From: Zea mays
Taxonomy: Eukaryota > Streptophyta > Magnoliopsida > Poales > Poaceae
Direction: 5' to 3'
Length of the DNA: 64,000 nt
Assembly (NCBI RefSeq): GCF_902167145.1
Contig: NC_050097.1
Location: 43,880,095-43,944,094, forward strand
In this document: positions 46,448 through 58,344 of the stretch, in pieces
Layout of the letters: each line of letters opens with the position of its first letter
How positions within the stretch are numbered: position 1 is the stretch's first letter
Translations under genes and position numbers: made by a program
The notes under the pieces: model-generated
Told to the model about the DNA's origin: nothing
The model's input: only the letters and a program-made list of their open reading frames with translations
The model's database searches: none

Positions 46448-48734
46448 ATGGATCCTAAGGGAAAGGGGATGGTGGTCAACGACAAGGAGTCCCTCTTCAA
46501 CGAGCCAAGGGACGACAAGCCCACTGACTCAGGATCGAGTCACAAGAAGAGGGACGGGGAGAAGAAGAGGCGGATCTAGAAGATCATTTACTATGACAGC
46601 GACACCTCCTCCTCTTCACCAAGAGATGACAACGACGACGACTCGTCTAAAAAGAAACCGGTTAATCAAAACTATTCATTTGACTATTCTCATATTCTAT
46701 TCAATTCCAATGCTCATTTGCTTTCAATTCCTCTTGGTAAACCTCCACACTTTGATGGAGAAGACTACTCTTTTTGGAGTCACAAAATGTGTAGTCACTT
46801 ATTTTCTCTCCATCCTAGTATTTGGGAGATAGTTGAAAATGGAATGCATTTCGATAGTACGGATAACCCGGTGTTTATTAATGAACAAATTCATAAGAAT
46901 GCACAAGCTAGCACTGTTTTGCTAGCATCTTTGTGCAGGGATGAATACAACAAGGTGAGCGGCTTGGACAATGCCAAGCAAATTTGGGATACCCTCAAGA
47001 TATCACACGAGGGAAACAACGCCACCATGATCACCAAGATGGAGTTGGTGGAAGGCGAACTGGGAAGATTCGCGATGATCAGGGGAGAGGAGCCAACACA
47101 AACATACAACAGGCTCAAGACCCTAGTCAACAAGATTAGGAGCTATGGAAGCACAAGATGGACGGACCACGACGTCGTCCGACTAATGCTAAGGTCATTT
47201 ACTGTAATTGACCCCCATCTTGTCAACCTTATTCGTGAGAATCCCAGGTACACCAAGATGACGCCTGAGGAGATTCTTGGGAAGTTTGTGAGCGGGCGCA
47301 TGATGGTGAAGGAAGCTCGATATGTGGACGATGCTCTAAACGGTCCACTACCCGTCCACGAGCCTCAAACTGTTGCCCTCAAAGCAACCAGCAGCAGGGA
47401 GATGCTACCAAGCAAGGTGGCACAAGTGGAGGCCGCTGGCCTCAACGAAGATGAGATGGAGCTTATCATCAAGCGCTTCAAGACCGCATTGAAAGGACGC
47501 AAGGAGTACCCCAACAAGAACAAAGCAAGGGGAAAGCGCTCCTGCTTCAAATGCGGTAAGACTGGTCATTTCATAGCACAATGCCCCGATAATGACGATG
47601 ACCAGGAACAAGAAAAGCATGGGAAGAGGGAGAAGAAGAAGGTTTACAAGAAGGCGAAGGGCGAGGCGCACCTTGGTAAAGAATGGGATTCAGACTGCTC
47701 TTCATCCGACTTCGACGATGAAGGACTGGCAGCCTCGGCCTTCAACAAGTCTTCGCTCTTCCCCAACGAACGCCACACTTGCCTCATGGCCAAGGAAAAG
47801 AAGGTGAGTGTTCGAGATTCCCCCAAGTACTCTACTTCTAGTGATGAGAATTCTAGTGATGATGAAGTAGATTACTCTAGCTTGTTCAAAGGATTAGATA
47901 GAGCTAAGGTAGAAAAGATCAATGAATTAATTGACGCTCTAAATGAAAAGGATAGATTGTTAGAAAAACAAGAGGATATTTTATATGAGGAGCACGATAA
48001 GTTTGTTAGTGTGCAAAAATCTCTTGCTTTAGAAACTAAGAGAAATGAAATGCTATCTTCTGAGTTATCTATTTGCCATGAATCTATCTCTAGTTTAAAG
48101 ATTTTGAATGATGATTTAAATGCTAAGCTAGAGGTAGCTAATAAATCTAGTTCATGTGTAGAAAATGTTGTAATTCGCAATAGATGCAAGGATTTTGATA
48201 TTGATGCTTGTGATGAACATCTTGTGTCCATTGCTAAATTAAATGATGAGGTTGGCAAGTCTTAATGCTCAACTTAAGACTTGCAAAATTAATTTTGATC
48301 AATTAAAATTTGCTAGGGATGCCTACACCGTTAGTAGACACCCCTCAATTAAGGATGGGCTTAGCTTTCAAAGGGAAGCCAAGAACTTAACAAGCCATAA
48401 GGCTCCCATTCTCAACAAGGAGAAAGGGAAGGCTCCTATGGCTAGTAGTTCTAAAAAATGTCATGCTTACATTTATGATAAAAAAATTTCTAGAAATGCT
48501 CATTATAATAGGAGTTATGATGCGTTTAATTCACATGCTATGGTTGCTTCTAGCTCTACTTTTGTGCATGGTAGAAGTAATCCTAGGAGAAATTATGTTG
48601 TGCATCATGTGCCCAGGAGAGTAAGTAATGAACCTTCTACTATTTACCATGCTTGCAATACTTCTTTTGCAATTTTTTGTAAGAATGAAAAAGTAGTGGC
48701 TAGGAAGTTGGGATCCAAAATGCAAGGGAGATAA
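46448..48734 (+). pseudogene. gag: Sirevirus C gag, broken
   Basis: Starts at ATG 46448. An in-frame TAG at 46577-46579 precedes a long open block (46718-48265) with the gag core and the CCHC knuckle (about 47541-47585). Single-base insertions near 48250 and 48720 shift the tail. Order and length match the intact gag of B. Confidence 0.92.
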
Positions 48735-48822
48735 GACTTGTATTTGGGTTCCAAAGGCTATTGTGACTAACCTTGTAGGACCCAACAAGAGTTGGGTACC
48801 TAAAACCCAAGTGTAAATTACC

Positions 48823-51800
48823 TTGCAGGTTTATGCATCCGGGGGCTCAAGCTGGATTATCGACAACGGATGCACAAACCACATGACGGGGGAGAAGAAG
48901 ATGTTCACCTCCTACGTCAAGAAAAAGGATTCCCAGGATTCGATCATCTTTGGAGATGGGAACCAAGGCAAGGTTAAAGGATTGGGAAAGATAGCCATTA
49001 CATCCGAGCATTCTATCTCCAATGTGTTCTTAGTTGAATCGCTCGGGTACAACTTATTGTCTGTGAGTCAATTATGTAACATGGGTTATAATTGTCTATT
49101 TACAAATATAGATGTTTCTGTCTTTAGAAGGAGTGATGGTTCATTAGCGTTTAAGGGTGCATTAGACGGCAAACTCTACTTAGTTGATTTTTCGAAAGAG
49201 GAGGCCGATCTAGATGCATGCTTAATAGCTAATACTAGCATGGGCTGGCTGTGGCATCGCCGTCTAGCACATGTTGGGATGAAGAACCTTCATAAACTTC
49301 TAAAGGGAGAACATGTGTTAGGACTAACCAATGTCTGCTTCGAAAAAGATAGACCTTGTGCAGCTTGTCAGGCAGGGAAACATGTGGGAAGCACTCATCA
49401 CAACAAGAATGTGATGACAACATCAAGACCATTGGAGCTTCTTCACATGGACCTCTTCGGACCCGTCGCCTACCTTAGCATCGGGGGAAGTAAGTATGGT
49501 CTTGTAATTGTAGATGACTTTTCCCGCTTCACTTGGGTGTTCTTTTTGCAGGATAAATCAGAAATCCAAGGGACCCTAAAGCGCTTTCTAAGGAGGGCTC
49601 AAAACGAATTTGAGCTCAACGTGAAAAAGATAAGGAGCGACAACGGGTCCGAGTTCAAGAACTTACAAGTTGAGGAGTATCTTGAGGAGGAAGGGGTCAA
49701 TCATGAGTTCTCCGCTCCCTACACACCACAACAAAATGGTGTGGTGGAGAGAAAGAACAGGACGCTTATCGACATGGCGAGGATGATGCTTGGAGAGTTC
49801 AAGACGCCCGAGCGGTTTTGGTCAGAAGCTGTGAACACAGCTTGCCACGCCATAAACCGGCTCTATCTGCATCGTCTCCCCAAGAAGACCTCCTACGAAC
49901 TCCTTACCGGTAAAAAACCCAACGTCTCTTACTTTCGTGTATTTGGGAGCAAATGCTACATTTTGGTGAAGAAAGGTAGACATTCCAAATTTGCTCCCAA
50001 AGCTGTAGAAGGGTTTTTACTAGGGTATGACTCAAATACAAAGGCGTATAGAGTCTTCAACAAATCATCGGGTTTGGTTGAAGTCTCTAGCAACGTTGTA
50101 TTTGATGAGACTAATGGCTCTCCAAGAGAGCAAGTTGATCTTGATGATATAGATGAAGATGATGTTCCGACGGCCGCAATACGCACCATGGCGATTGGAG
50201 ATGCACGACCATAGGAACAACAAGAGCAAGATCAACCTTCTTCCTCAACGATGGTGCATCCCCCAACTCAAGATGATAGATAGGTTCACCAAGAAGAGGC
50301 GTGTGATCAAGGGGGAGCACAAGAAGAACAAGTTATGGAGGAAGAAGCACCACCGGCCCCTCCAACTCAAGTTCGAGCGACAATCCAAAGAAATCACCCC
50401 ATCGACCAGATTCTGGGTGACATAAGCAAGGGAGTAACTACTCACTCACGTTTAGCTAATTTTTGTGAGCATTACTCGTTTGTCTCTTCTATTGAGCCTT
50501 TCAGGGTAGAAGAGGCCTTGCAAGATCCGGACTAGGTGTTGGCCATGCAGGAAGAGCTCAACAACTTCAAGAGGAATGAAGTTTGGAGCCTTGTGCCACG
50601 TCCAAAGCAAAACATTGTGGGAACCAAGTGGGTGTTCCGCAACAAGCAAGAAGAGCACGGGGTGGTGACAAGAAACAAGGCTCGACTTGTGGCAAAAGGT
50701 TATGCCCAAGTCGCAGGTTTGAATTTCAAGGAAACTTTTGCTCATGTGGCTAGGCTAGAGTCTATTAGAATATTATTAGCCTATGCCCCTCACCACTCTT
50801 TCAGGTTGTTTCAAATGGATGTGAAGAGCGCTTTCCTCAACGGGCCTATCAAGGAGGAGGTGTATGTGGAACAACCCCATGGCTTTAAGGATGACAGGTA
50901 CCCCGACCATGTGTGTAAGCTCTCTAAGGTGCTCTATGGACTTAAGCAAGCCCCAAGAGCATGGTATGAATGCCTTACAGATTTCTTAATTGCTAATGCT
51001 TTCAAGGTTGGGAAAGCCGATCCCACTCTTTTTACTAAGACCTGTGATGGTGATCTTTTTGTGTGCCAAATTTATGTCGATGACATAATATTTGGTTCTA
51101 CTAATCAAAAGTCTTGTGAGGAGTTTAGCAGGGTGATGACTCAAAAGTTTGAGATGTCAATGATGGGCGAGTTGAACTACTTCCTTGGGTTCCAAGTGAA
51201 GCAACTCAAGGATAGCACCTTCATCTCCCAAACAAAGTACACTCAAGATCTTCTCAAGCAATTTGGGATGAAGGACGCCAAGCCCGCGAAGACACCTATG
51301 GAAACCGACGGACATGTCAACCTCAACAAAGGAGGTAAGTCCGTTGATCAAAAAGCATACCGGTCTATGATAGGGTCATTACTTTATTTATGTGCTAGTA
51401 GACCGGATATTATGCTTAGCGTATGCATGTGTGCTAGATTTCAATCCGACCCAAGGGAATGTCACCTTATGCCCGTTAAGCGGATTCTTAGATATTTAGT
51501 TTCTATGCCTTGCTTCAGGATCTGGTATCCAAAGGGGTCTACCTTTGACTTCATTGGATATTCAGACTCCGATTATGCTGGATGCAAGGTTGATAGGAAG
51601 AGTACATCAGGGACGTGCCAATTCCTAGAAAGGTCCCTAGTGTCTTGAAGTTCAAAGAAACAAACCTCCGTTGCCCTATCCACCGTCGAGGCCGAGTATG
51701 TTGTCGCAGGACAGTGTTGCGCACAACTACTTTGGATGAGGCAAACCCTCCGGGACTTTGGCTACAATCTGAGCAAAGTCCCACTCCTATGTGACAGTGA

Positions 51801-52025
51801 GAGTGCAATCCACATGGCGGATAATCTGTTGAACACATCCGCACTAAGCACATAGACATCCGGCATCACTTTCTGAGAGACCACCAGCAAAAGGGAGATA
51901 TCGAGGTTTTCCATATTAGCACCGAAAACCAGCTAGCCGATATCTTTACCAAGCCTTTAGATTAGAAAACGTTTTGCAGGCTACGTAGTGAGCTAAATGT
52001 CTTAGATTCACGTAACTTGGATTGA
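48823..52025 (+). pseudogene. pol: Sirevirus C pol, broken
   Basis: Protease-like motif, HHCC and DDE integrase, RT with YVDD (about 51075-51090) and RNase H are in the same order as in B. Stops: TAG 50212, TAG 50281, TAG 50533, TGA 51646. A one-base loss near 51829 shifts the tail, which otherwise ends at TGA 52023-52025. The protease DSG motif has Asn for Ser (near 48865). Acceptor-like TTGCAG|GTTTATG precedes it, as in A and B. Confidence 0.93.
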
Positions 52026-52812
52026 TTTATAGCATACATGTGTTTTATGCATTTGATCAAGTTACTTTATGCATTTATGAAATTTTTTGATTATTTATGG
52101 TGCTCAAGTTGTGCAAGGGATCCCCGGACCTCACAAGTCCATGTGTGAATGATGCACATATGTAGGGGGAGATGTGCTACAACTTGACCCTTTGAGACTA
52201 ACCTTTGTGTTTAAGTGTACTTGATGTAGTCTCAAAGGTACATTGAAAGGGAAAAAGTGAACTTGGACCATGCAATGACTTCCACTGCACTCCGGTATTT
52301 GTGTACTCACCTCCAAGTTCATTCTTATGCTCTTATTGCCTTTTTGCTCTTAATTGACATTTTTGGTGAGGCAATGAGGTTAAAGGGCCAAAAATGATCC
52401 TGTTTTGGTGCTTAATGCCAAAGGGGGAGAAATTAAGGCCAAAGCAAACAGATCAGCTACCACTTGTGAATTTTTAAAACAATAGAGTTAGAACTTTTGA
52501 TTTGTCCAAAATACTCTTATTACAAAATTTGGCCTCTTCTGGGGGAGAATTTTTGATTATGGCAAAAAGGAGGAGTTTTTGGCACTTGATCAATTTTTCC
52601 ATTGGAATATCTCTCTTTGTGCCTAAACAAGTGTGTTTGACTTAGAAATAGGACAATGAATTTGATTTGCAAAAACAAACCAAGTGGTGGCAAAGAACGA
52701 TCCAAATATGTCAAATCTTGTCAAAGACAATTTTGTTCTCAATTGCATTGATGTTGCATTTCTTTTGGTTGCTTTTGGATGTGTTGGCATAAATCACCCA
52801 AAAGGGGGAGAT
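52026..52812 (+). other. 3' non-coding region and PPTs of Sirevirus C
   Basis: No ORF. Repeated purine runs TAGGGGGAGATG (52162), AAAGGGGGAGAAA (about 52421), TGGGGGAGAAT (about 52540) and the terminal AAAGGGGGAGAT (52801-52812) fit the multiple-PPT pattern described for Sireviruses. Confidence 0.8.
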
Positions 52813-54055
52813 TGAAAGGGAAATGTGCCCTTGGGCAATTTCTATTATGTTTTGGTGATTAAGTGCCCAACACATTTAATTGAGTTCTTATGTGCTAAAT
52901 GAAGAGAGAAGTGCAAATCAAAGAGAAGGTATGTTTCTAAACTTAGTACATTGTTTTGAGTACTAACACATATTGTCTTAGTGCTAGAAACAGAGAAAAG
53001 AAGAGAAGAAAAGAAATGCAAAAGACTTGGCTTGGTACAGCCAAAGTCCAGCTCGATCTGGCACACCGGACTGTCCGATGGTGTACCGAACAGTGTCCGG
53101 TGCGCCAGGCTGAACTCCCGTGAACAGGCCGCTCTCGGGAAAATTTGGCGGCGTACGGCTATAATTCACTGGACTGTCCGGTGGTGCACCAAACTGTCCG
53201 GTGAGCCAACGGCCGCCAGCGCAACGGTCGGGCGCACAATCCGCGGGCGAAGCGTGGCCCGCGCCAACGGTCGGCAGGGGGCACCGGACAGTGTCCGGTG
53301 CACCAACTGCCACGAATCTGCAACGATGGTCTGTGCCAGAATAGGAAGGAGATCCGCACCGGACCGTCTACAGTGACTGTCCGGTGGTGCACCGGAGTGT
53401 CCAGTGCACCACCCGACAGAAGGCAACTTTGGCTTTCCTTGTTGACCTCCAACGGCTCCTAGCTGCCTTGGGGCTATAAAAGGGACCCCTAGGCGCATGG
53501 AGGAGACACCCAAGCATTCACTAAGCATTCTAAGTCTCCCACACTCCGTCTCCGCGCACTTGATCGATTGTGTTAGTGATTTGAGCTCCGTTCTAGTTGT
53601 GAACTCTTTGTGCTTCATTTTGAGCTCAAGTCTTGGCTTGTGTGCGTGTGTGTGCTGCGGATTTGTGTGTGTTGCTCCCCAACCTTACTCTTGTGCTTTC
53701 ATTGTGATATTTGTTGTAAGGGCGAGAGACTCCAACTTGTGGAGATTCCTCGCAAATGGGAAAAAGATATAAGGAAGAAAAGCTGTGGTATTCAAGTTGA
53801 TCATTGGATCACTTGAAAGGGGTTGAGTGCAACCCTCGTCCATTGGGACGCCACAACGTGGAAGTAGGCAAGTGTTACTTGGTCGAACCATGGGATAAAA
53901 ATCACGTGTCTCTTGTGTACTTTCTCTTTGACTGTCTGTGTTCACAAGAGCTCGTTTCAAGCTACTTAGCCATTCTAACATTAATAACTAAGTTTTGTGG
54001 CTATTAGTGTTGAATTTTATAGGATCACCTATTCACCCCCCTCTAGGTGCTCTCA
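52813..54055 (+). repeat. 3' LTR of Sirevirus C
   Basis: 1243 bp, homologous to 45177-46397, followed by ATCAG. It carries the same palindrome cluster (about 53062-53405) and the TATA-like GGGGCTATAAAAGGG near 53470-53484. Confidence 0.93.
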
Positions 54056-54311
54056 ATCAGACCTGACCTCGCGAGGCCCATCACTATGGGCCGAATCACA
54101 CATGGGCCTTCCCCTGACGGTGGGGACGTGGGAGGGCCGTAGACATCATGCAGGGCCTTCGTCTGCGACACCAGAGCGAAGGGGTCGCACCGATCTCCGT
54201 CCGGGTCGCGGCCTCGGCTTGTTCTGGCGTGTTGTGGATGCAGCCTTCGCCAGAGTGATGAGGAGACGAAGGCATAGAGCGAAGGGTAGCGTGTTCGCCT
54301 TCGTCCCAACA

Positions 54312-54404
54312 GAGCGTGAAGATGATCTGATGGCCAAGTATCCCGAACTCTTTGCTGGCCAACCTTGAATCTCGAGGGCGAGATTCTTTTAAGGGGGATA
54401 GGTT
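54312..54404 (+). pseudogene. C-terminal tail of O integrase plus PPT
   Basis: About 18 codons of an acidic C-terminal tail end in TGA (54366-54368). The purine-rich AAGGGGGATAGG (54391-54402) just before the 3' LTR of O is the PPT. Several hundred bp of integrase expected between 28486 and here are absent. Confidence 0.7.
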
Positions 54405-56284
54405 TGTAATGCCCTGAATTTGGGGTGTATAGTGATTGGTGTCCGTATCGCGTGTAAACAAAAACCTAAGTTGACGTGGGTGTTGCATCATGCCGATGCA
54501 TATTTATTTGTATGATGTTGTGTCTGATCGCGCATTCATCTCATTTCGGTTTTCGATTTGATTCCGATTAGTGGTCATGCGTGTAGTGGGTTTTCGGCCC
54601 GGCCCGGCCCCTGGCGCGCGCCCCTGTCACCCCCACCTCCTCCCATGCACCCCTCCCTCTCTCTATCTCATTTTCTTTTCCTGTGCAGCAGCTTCCTCTC
54701 CCTCTCTTCCACCTCCTTGCCCTAGGTGTGATCCGGTGGATGATTATCGCCGATCGTCGGATCCCAAGGTGAGCTTCCCCTCCCCTCTCCGCTCTCCCTC
54801 TTTCCCCTTCCCTCCCCCCTGCGTGTGCCCCTCGCCGCCTGGCGGCTCACCCCGGCGCGGCCCCTGCATGGCCCCGGAGCGCCCCCAGCGCGCGCAGCAC
54901 GTTCGTGTATGCACGCAGTCCCGTTCCCACGCGCACAACCCTAGCACGCGACATTTAAGTTCAATTTGATTAGTTTTAAATTTAGTTTAATTTACGTGCT
55001 GCGTTGCGCGCTTTGTCGCACGACGATTTATTTTAAATTTAGATTTATTAGTGTGATACGTCGCATGATTCATTTTAATTTTAGATTATTTAATGTGTTG
55101 CTTCGCGCGTTTAGCCGCGCGACGTTTTGTTTTAAATTCAGTTCAAGTGGCGTATACCGTCATGTGCTTTGTCACGCGACGCTTTACTTTATTTTCATAT
55201 TTAATTTATGTGTTTCGTTGCGCGCTTCGTCGCGCGACGATTCATTTCGTTTAATTTTAGTTTAGTCTAGGTGTTGCGTCGCGTGCTTTGCCGCGCGATG
55301 ACTCATTTTATTTTCGGCTTAGTTCGAGTGTGGTGTCGCGCACCTCATCGCGCGGCAACTCGTCCCAATTTTCGGTTTAGTTCGCGTGTGCCGTCGTGCG
55401 TTTCGCCGCGCGACAACCCCTTTTAAATTTACCTTGAATTATTTATAATAATTAAAGACATAGCGTAACTTTATTTTATGTATAGCGTGATTGTCAAATT
55501 AATATGGTTATGTTTAGACAAGTATTTTAATCTATAACTGCTTAACATAATCGCCTTTCGACCGTAGCCTCGACCGTTGTTTTCTCTTTCTCGCTTAGTC
55601 GTAGGTGCGAGCTTTGCGCCAAGCGTCTGCTTATTTATTATATTCTACTGTATGGTGTATTGTTCTTTTTTTATTAAAATCGTGGAATGTATGTTTGAAC
55701 TCGTATAGATAACGGTCAGTTGGTGGAGTTCGAAGGAGTTGCAGGTGAAGACCCTGAGCAACAAATAGTTGGTGAAAGCAAGTGTCCCTTGACCCATCTA
55801 TGTCCTACTCATTTTATAATTCACTCCCCGCATTTACACAATTTATACCTAAGAATTGACTAGCTTTGTTTATCTTGTCCTTGTTTACCTATGTGGGTTG
55901 GGTTATTTTGGTTTAGCTTTATGCTAGAGCTTCACCCTAATCAATGAACATGATAAGATTATTTATGATACACTGTTTTCCCTTTTGATGATGATATTGT
56001 GACATTTAAGGGACTCGAGCGGTTTCTCGAGTGCCTCTCCGTAAGAGGAGTGGTTCGTTGGATGACCACCCGGGAAAACAGTGCAACCATGAGGGTGGTA
56101 TGAAACGTCCTTAGCTGAATAATTAGAGGAACTGGGGTGTAGTTTGCTTCACCGTCGTGCCGTCAATGGGGCTCGGTGTATGCGGCTCGCTCTGCCGAGG
56201 GTGGATTGCCCCTTGGGGAGGAGTGTGGTACATTTAGGAAACCTAACGGGCGGCTACAACCTCACTGAACTTTTGGGTAGTCCT
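54405..56284 (+). repeat. 3' LTR of element O, truncated at its right end
   Basis: Starts TGTAATGCCCTGAATTTGG and aligns with 3584 onward apart from a ~80 bp deletion near the start. It has its own set of ~65 bp GC-palindrome units (54985-55430). It includes a segment (55500-56280) missing from the 5' LTR but present in S1, with a reading frame at 55708-55800 matching S1. It stops at S3 before the GGGTGTGACA end. Confidence 0.82.
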
Positions 56285-57570
56285 TGAAAGGGAAATGTGC
56301 CCTTGGACCATTTCTATAAATGTTTTGGTGATTAGATGCCCAACACATATTGTTTTAAGATGATGAGTGCCAAGTATTAAAGAGATGCAAATAAAGAATA
56401 AAGGTAAGATCTAGACGCTTAGTCAATTGCTTTATATGCTAAACTCTCTTGTCTAAGTGCCAGGGACTCAGCTAAGTAAAGGCCAAAATAGTCAAAGGAA
56501 GACAAACAAAGGATCAAAGAAAAGGTGCTGACTGCGCAGCACCGGACGGTCCGGCGCCGTTCACCGGACAGTCCGGTGCACGGTCTGCAAAAACTCGTCG
56601 CTCTCGGGTTTTTCTCTGGCCACGTCAGCTATAAATCATCGGACAGTCCGCGCGAGGCGCCGGACAGTCCGGTGCTCCAACCGTGCAACGGCTACCTGCC
56701 ACATCGATAAGAGCCAACGGTCATATGGCGCACCGGACGGTCCGGTGACCCATAGAAAAGGAAACCAGCCAATCAGGGGATTCTCTACCGCGACATGGGC
56801 TCGTACTGTTCACAGTCCGGTGTGCACCGGACAGTCCGGTGCACCTACAAACAGAAGGCAAGAATTGCCTACCAAATGGAGCTCCAACGGCTTCTAGCTG
56901 CCTTGGGGCTATAAAAGGGACCCATAGGCGCATGGAGCACAACACCAAGCCTCCATTGAACATTCTAAGACGCCTAGACTCTGCAAACGCGCATTCGAAT
57001 CATTGTGTTTGAGATTTGAGCACTTCTTGAGTCGTGAACTCCCTGCGTTGTGTTTGTGTGCTCATCTCTTGACTTGTGTGCGTGTGATTGTTGTGATTCT
57101 AGTTCTTGCGTGTGTTTCTTTCTCTCCCTTACTCTTGTGGCTTTTGTTGTGATAAACATTGTAAGGGTGAGAGGCTCCAACTTGTGGAGATTCCTCACAA
57201 ACGGGAAAAGACTACTAAGGAAGAAAACTGCGGTACTCAAGGTTGATCATTTGATCACTTGAGAGGGATTGAGTGCAATCCTTGACCGAAGGAGGTCACC
57301 ATAATGTGGAGTAGGCATTGGCCGAACCACGAGATAAAATCACCGTGTTTCGTGTCTCCTTTTAGTGTGATTGGTTTTTCTTCTAGAGTTCTTGCTTAAT
57401 CACTTATGCTATTGTTCCAAAGTTGAATACTCATCCTAAAGGAACAATCAAGTGAAGAGTTCTCTCTTTAGCAACTTGGTTTTAATCTTACAAACATTTC
57501 ATAACCAAGTTTGGGTTATTTAGTGTTGAATTTTACAGGATCACCTACTCACCCCCTCTAGGTGCTCTCA
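56285..57570 (+). mobile_element. S3: solo Sirevirus-type LTR
   Basis: 1286 bp from TGAAAGGGAAATGTGCCCTT to GGTGCTCTCA, the same termini as A, B and C. It has CACCGGAC/GTCCGGTG motifs (56541-56850) and GGGGCTATAAAAGGGACCC near 56904. Flanks GTCCT (56280-56284) and GCCCT (57571-57575) agree at 4 of 5 positions. The DNA on the two sides is not collinear, so this may not be a simple insertion and excision. Confidence 0.88.
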
Positions 57571-57815
57571 GCCCTGCTGTTGCTATATGTGGTTTTGGGT
57601 GTTGAGATAAACTTGACACATGATCATTCTTTATTATTACTATTGATTATTTATTGTTCATGATAAGATTACTGTGCTAATTTGAACAAGGAGAACCACC
57701 CAGGAAAACAGTGCTACCACAAGGGTGGAATGAGACACCCTTGGTCAATTAATTAGGAAAGCTAGGGAGAGATTACCTTACCTAAAAGGGGAAAGCGAGG
57801 AGGCGTCGCTGCGGA

Positions 57816-58344
57816 CACTACAGGAATCCTAACGATTCCCATCGACCAGGTTAATTCCCATCGGCCAGGGAAAAAGCCGACGGGGATAACGTGACGCCGG
57901 TCGGCTAACCCTTAACTCCCGTCGGCCAGAGCTCAGGCCGACGAGGATTACCTTAACTCCCGTCGGCCAGAGCGTAGGCCGACGGGGATTACCTTAACTC
58001 CCGTCGGCCAGAGCTCAGGCCGACGTGGATTACCTTAACTCCCGTCGGCCAGAGCGTAGGCCGACGGGGATTAGCGTTTTATGAGCAGGGGTGAGCTAAT
58101 CCCCATCGGTTCACCAGACCGACGGGAGTTGAAGCTTATCCCCGTCGGCTTGTACTTGGCCGACGGGGATTACTTATTTCTGTCAACCGCCGTCTGGAAT
58201 AAGGTTATCTCCGACACCTGATGGCCATCAGCTTTGGACCAACGGGAGTTAGCGAGTTACCGACGGGAATTAGTTATTCCCGTCGGTTTATAGGTTATTC
58301 CTGTCGGTTTTTAGCCGACAGGAATTAACTAGATTCCTGTAGTG
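57816..58344. mobile_element. 529 bp CACTA-type mini-element
   Basis: Perfect 13 bp terminal inverted repeats CACTACAGGAATC (57816-57828) and GATTCCTGTAGTG (58332-58344). The interior is filled with CCGTCGGCC / GGCCGACGG motifs in both orientations, the kind of subterminal repeat that CACTA transposases bind. No transposase. Candidate 3 bp duplication GGA/AGA is imperfect. Confidence 0.85.
57914..58077. repeat. Four 41 bp tandem repeats with alternating variants
   Basis: Units start at 57914, 57955, 57996 and 58037 (AACTCCCGTCGGCCAGAGC...). Units 1 and 3 continue TCAGG, units 2 and 4 continue GTAGG, so the array is two copies of an 82 bp dimer. Each unit contains the inverted pair CCGTCGGCC / GGCCGACG. 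Confidence 0.95.

Larger units (their letters stand above)
45177..54055 (+). mobile_element. Sirevirus C: full-length Ty1-copia element, plus strand, coding region broken
   Basis: 8879 bp with target duplication ATCAG (45172-45176, 54056-54060) in D's 5' LTR. LTRs are 45177-46397 and 52813-54055, PBS at 46399, gag and pol as in B, and a PPT (AAAGGGGGAGAT, 52801-52812) before the 3' LTR. The LTRs differ by substitutions and a ~20 bp indel. Several stops and frameshifts show it is no longer autonomous. It is younger than D but clearly older than B. Confidence 0.95.
28487..54311 (-). mobile_element. Element D: Tat-lineage Ty3-gypsy retrotransposon, host of S1, S2 and C
   Basis: Minus-strand order is 5' LTR (54311-44909, split by C), PBS, gag (split by S1 and S2), protease, RT, RNase H, a second archaeal-type RNase H, integrase, 78 bp tandem repeats, an antisense intron-containing gene, and a truncated 3' LTR (28856-28487). 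The second RNase H and a long post-pol region with an antisense frame mark the Tat lineage. The two LTRs differ at roughly 6% of aligned positions by eye, so D is older than B. No target duplication is present, because the outer LTR end and adjoining O sequence are deleted. Confidence 0.9.
44909..54311 (-). repeat. 5' LTR of element D, split by Sirevirus C
   Basis: The plus strand begins TGTTGG (44909) and ends CCAACA (54311). Removing C and one ATCAG copy (8884 bp) leaves 519 bp. The parts outside C (45058-45176 and 54061-54311) align with 28487-28856. Confidence 0.88.
3584..56284 (+). mobile_element. Element O: Del/Tekay-like Ty3-gypsy retrotransposon, host of the nested stack
   Basis: Components in order are the 5' LTR (3584-5406), PBS, a pre-gag frame (5663-6558 and 24398-24503), gag-pol (24904-28486), an integrase tail with PPT (54312-54404) and a truncated 3' LTR (54405-56284). 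It is split by Sirevirus A (between AGGAT copies at 6554-6558 and 24393-24397) and by the Tat element D (28487-54311). Part of the integrase is missing at the D junction. Ten in-frame stops in gag-pol show it is long dead. The PR-RT-RH-INT order and a gag-pol read in one frame fit the Del/Tekay branch; the family name is not certain. Confidence 0.85.

Noticed and set aside
57571..57815. Treating S3 as a simple solo LTR with target duplication in O's 3' LTR
   Set aside because: The duplication is imperfect and the two flanks overlap in LTR position instead of joining, so a rearrangement is more likely.
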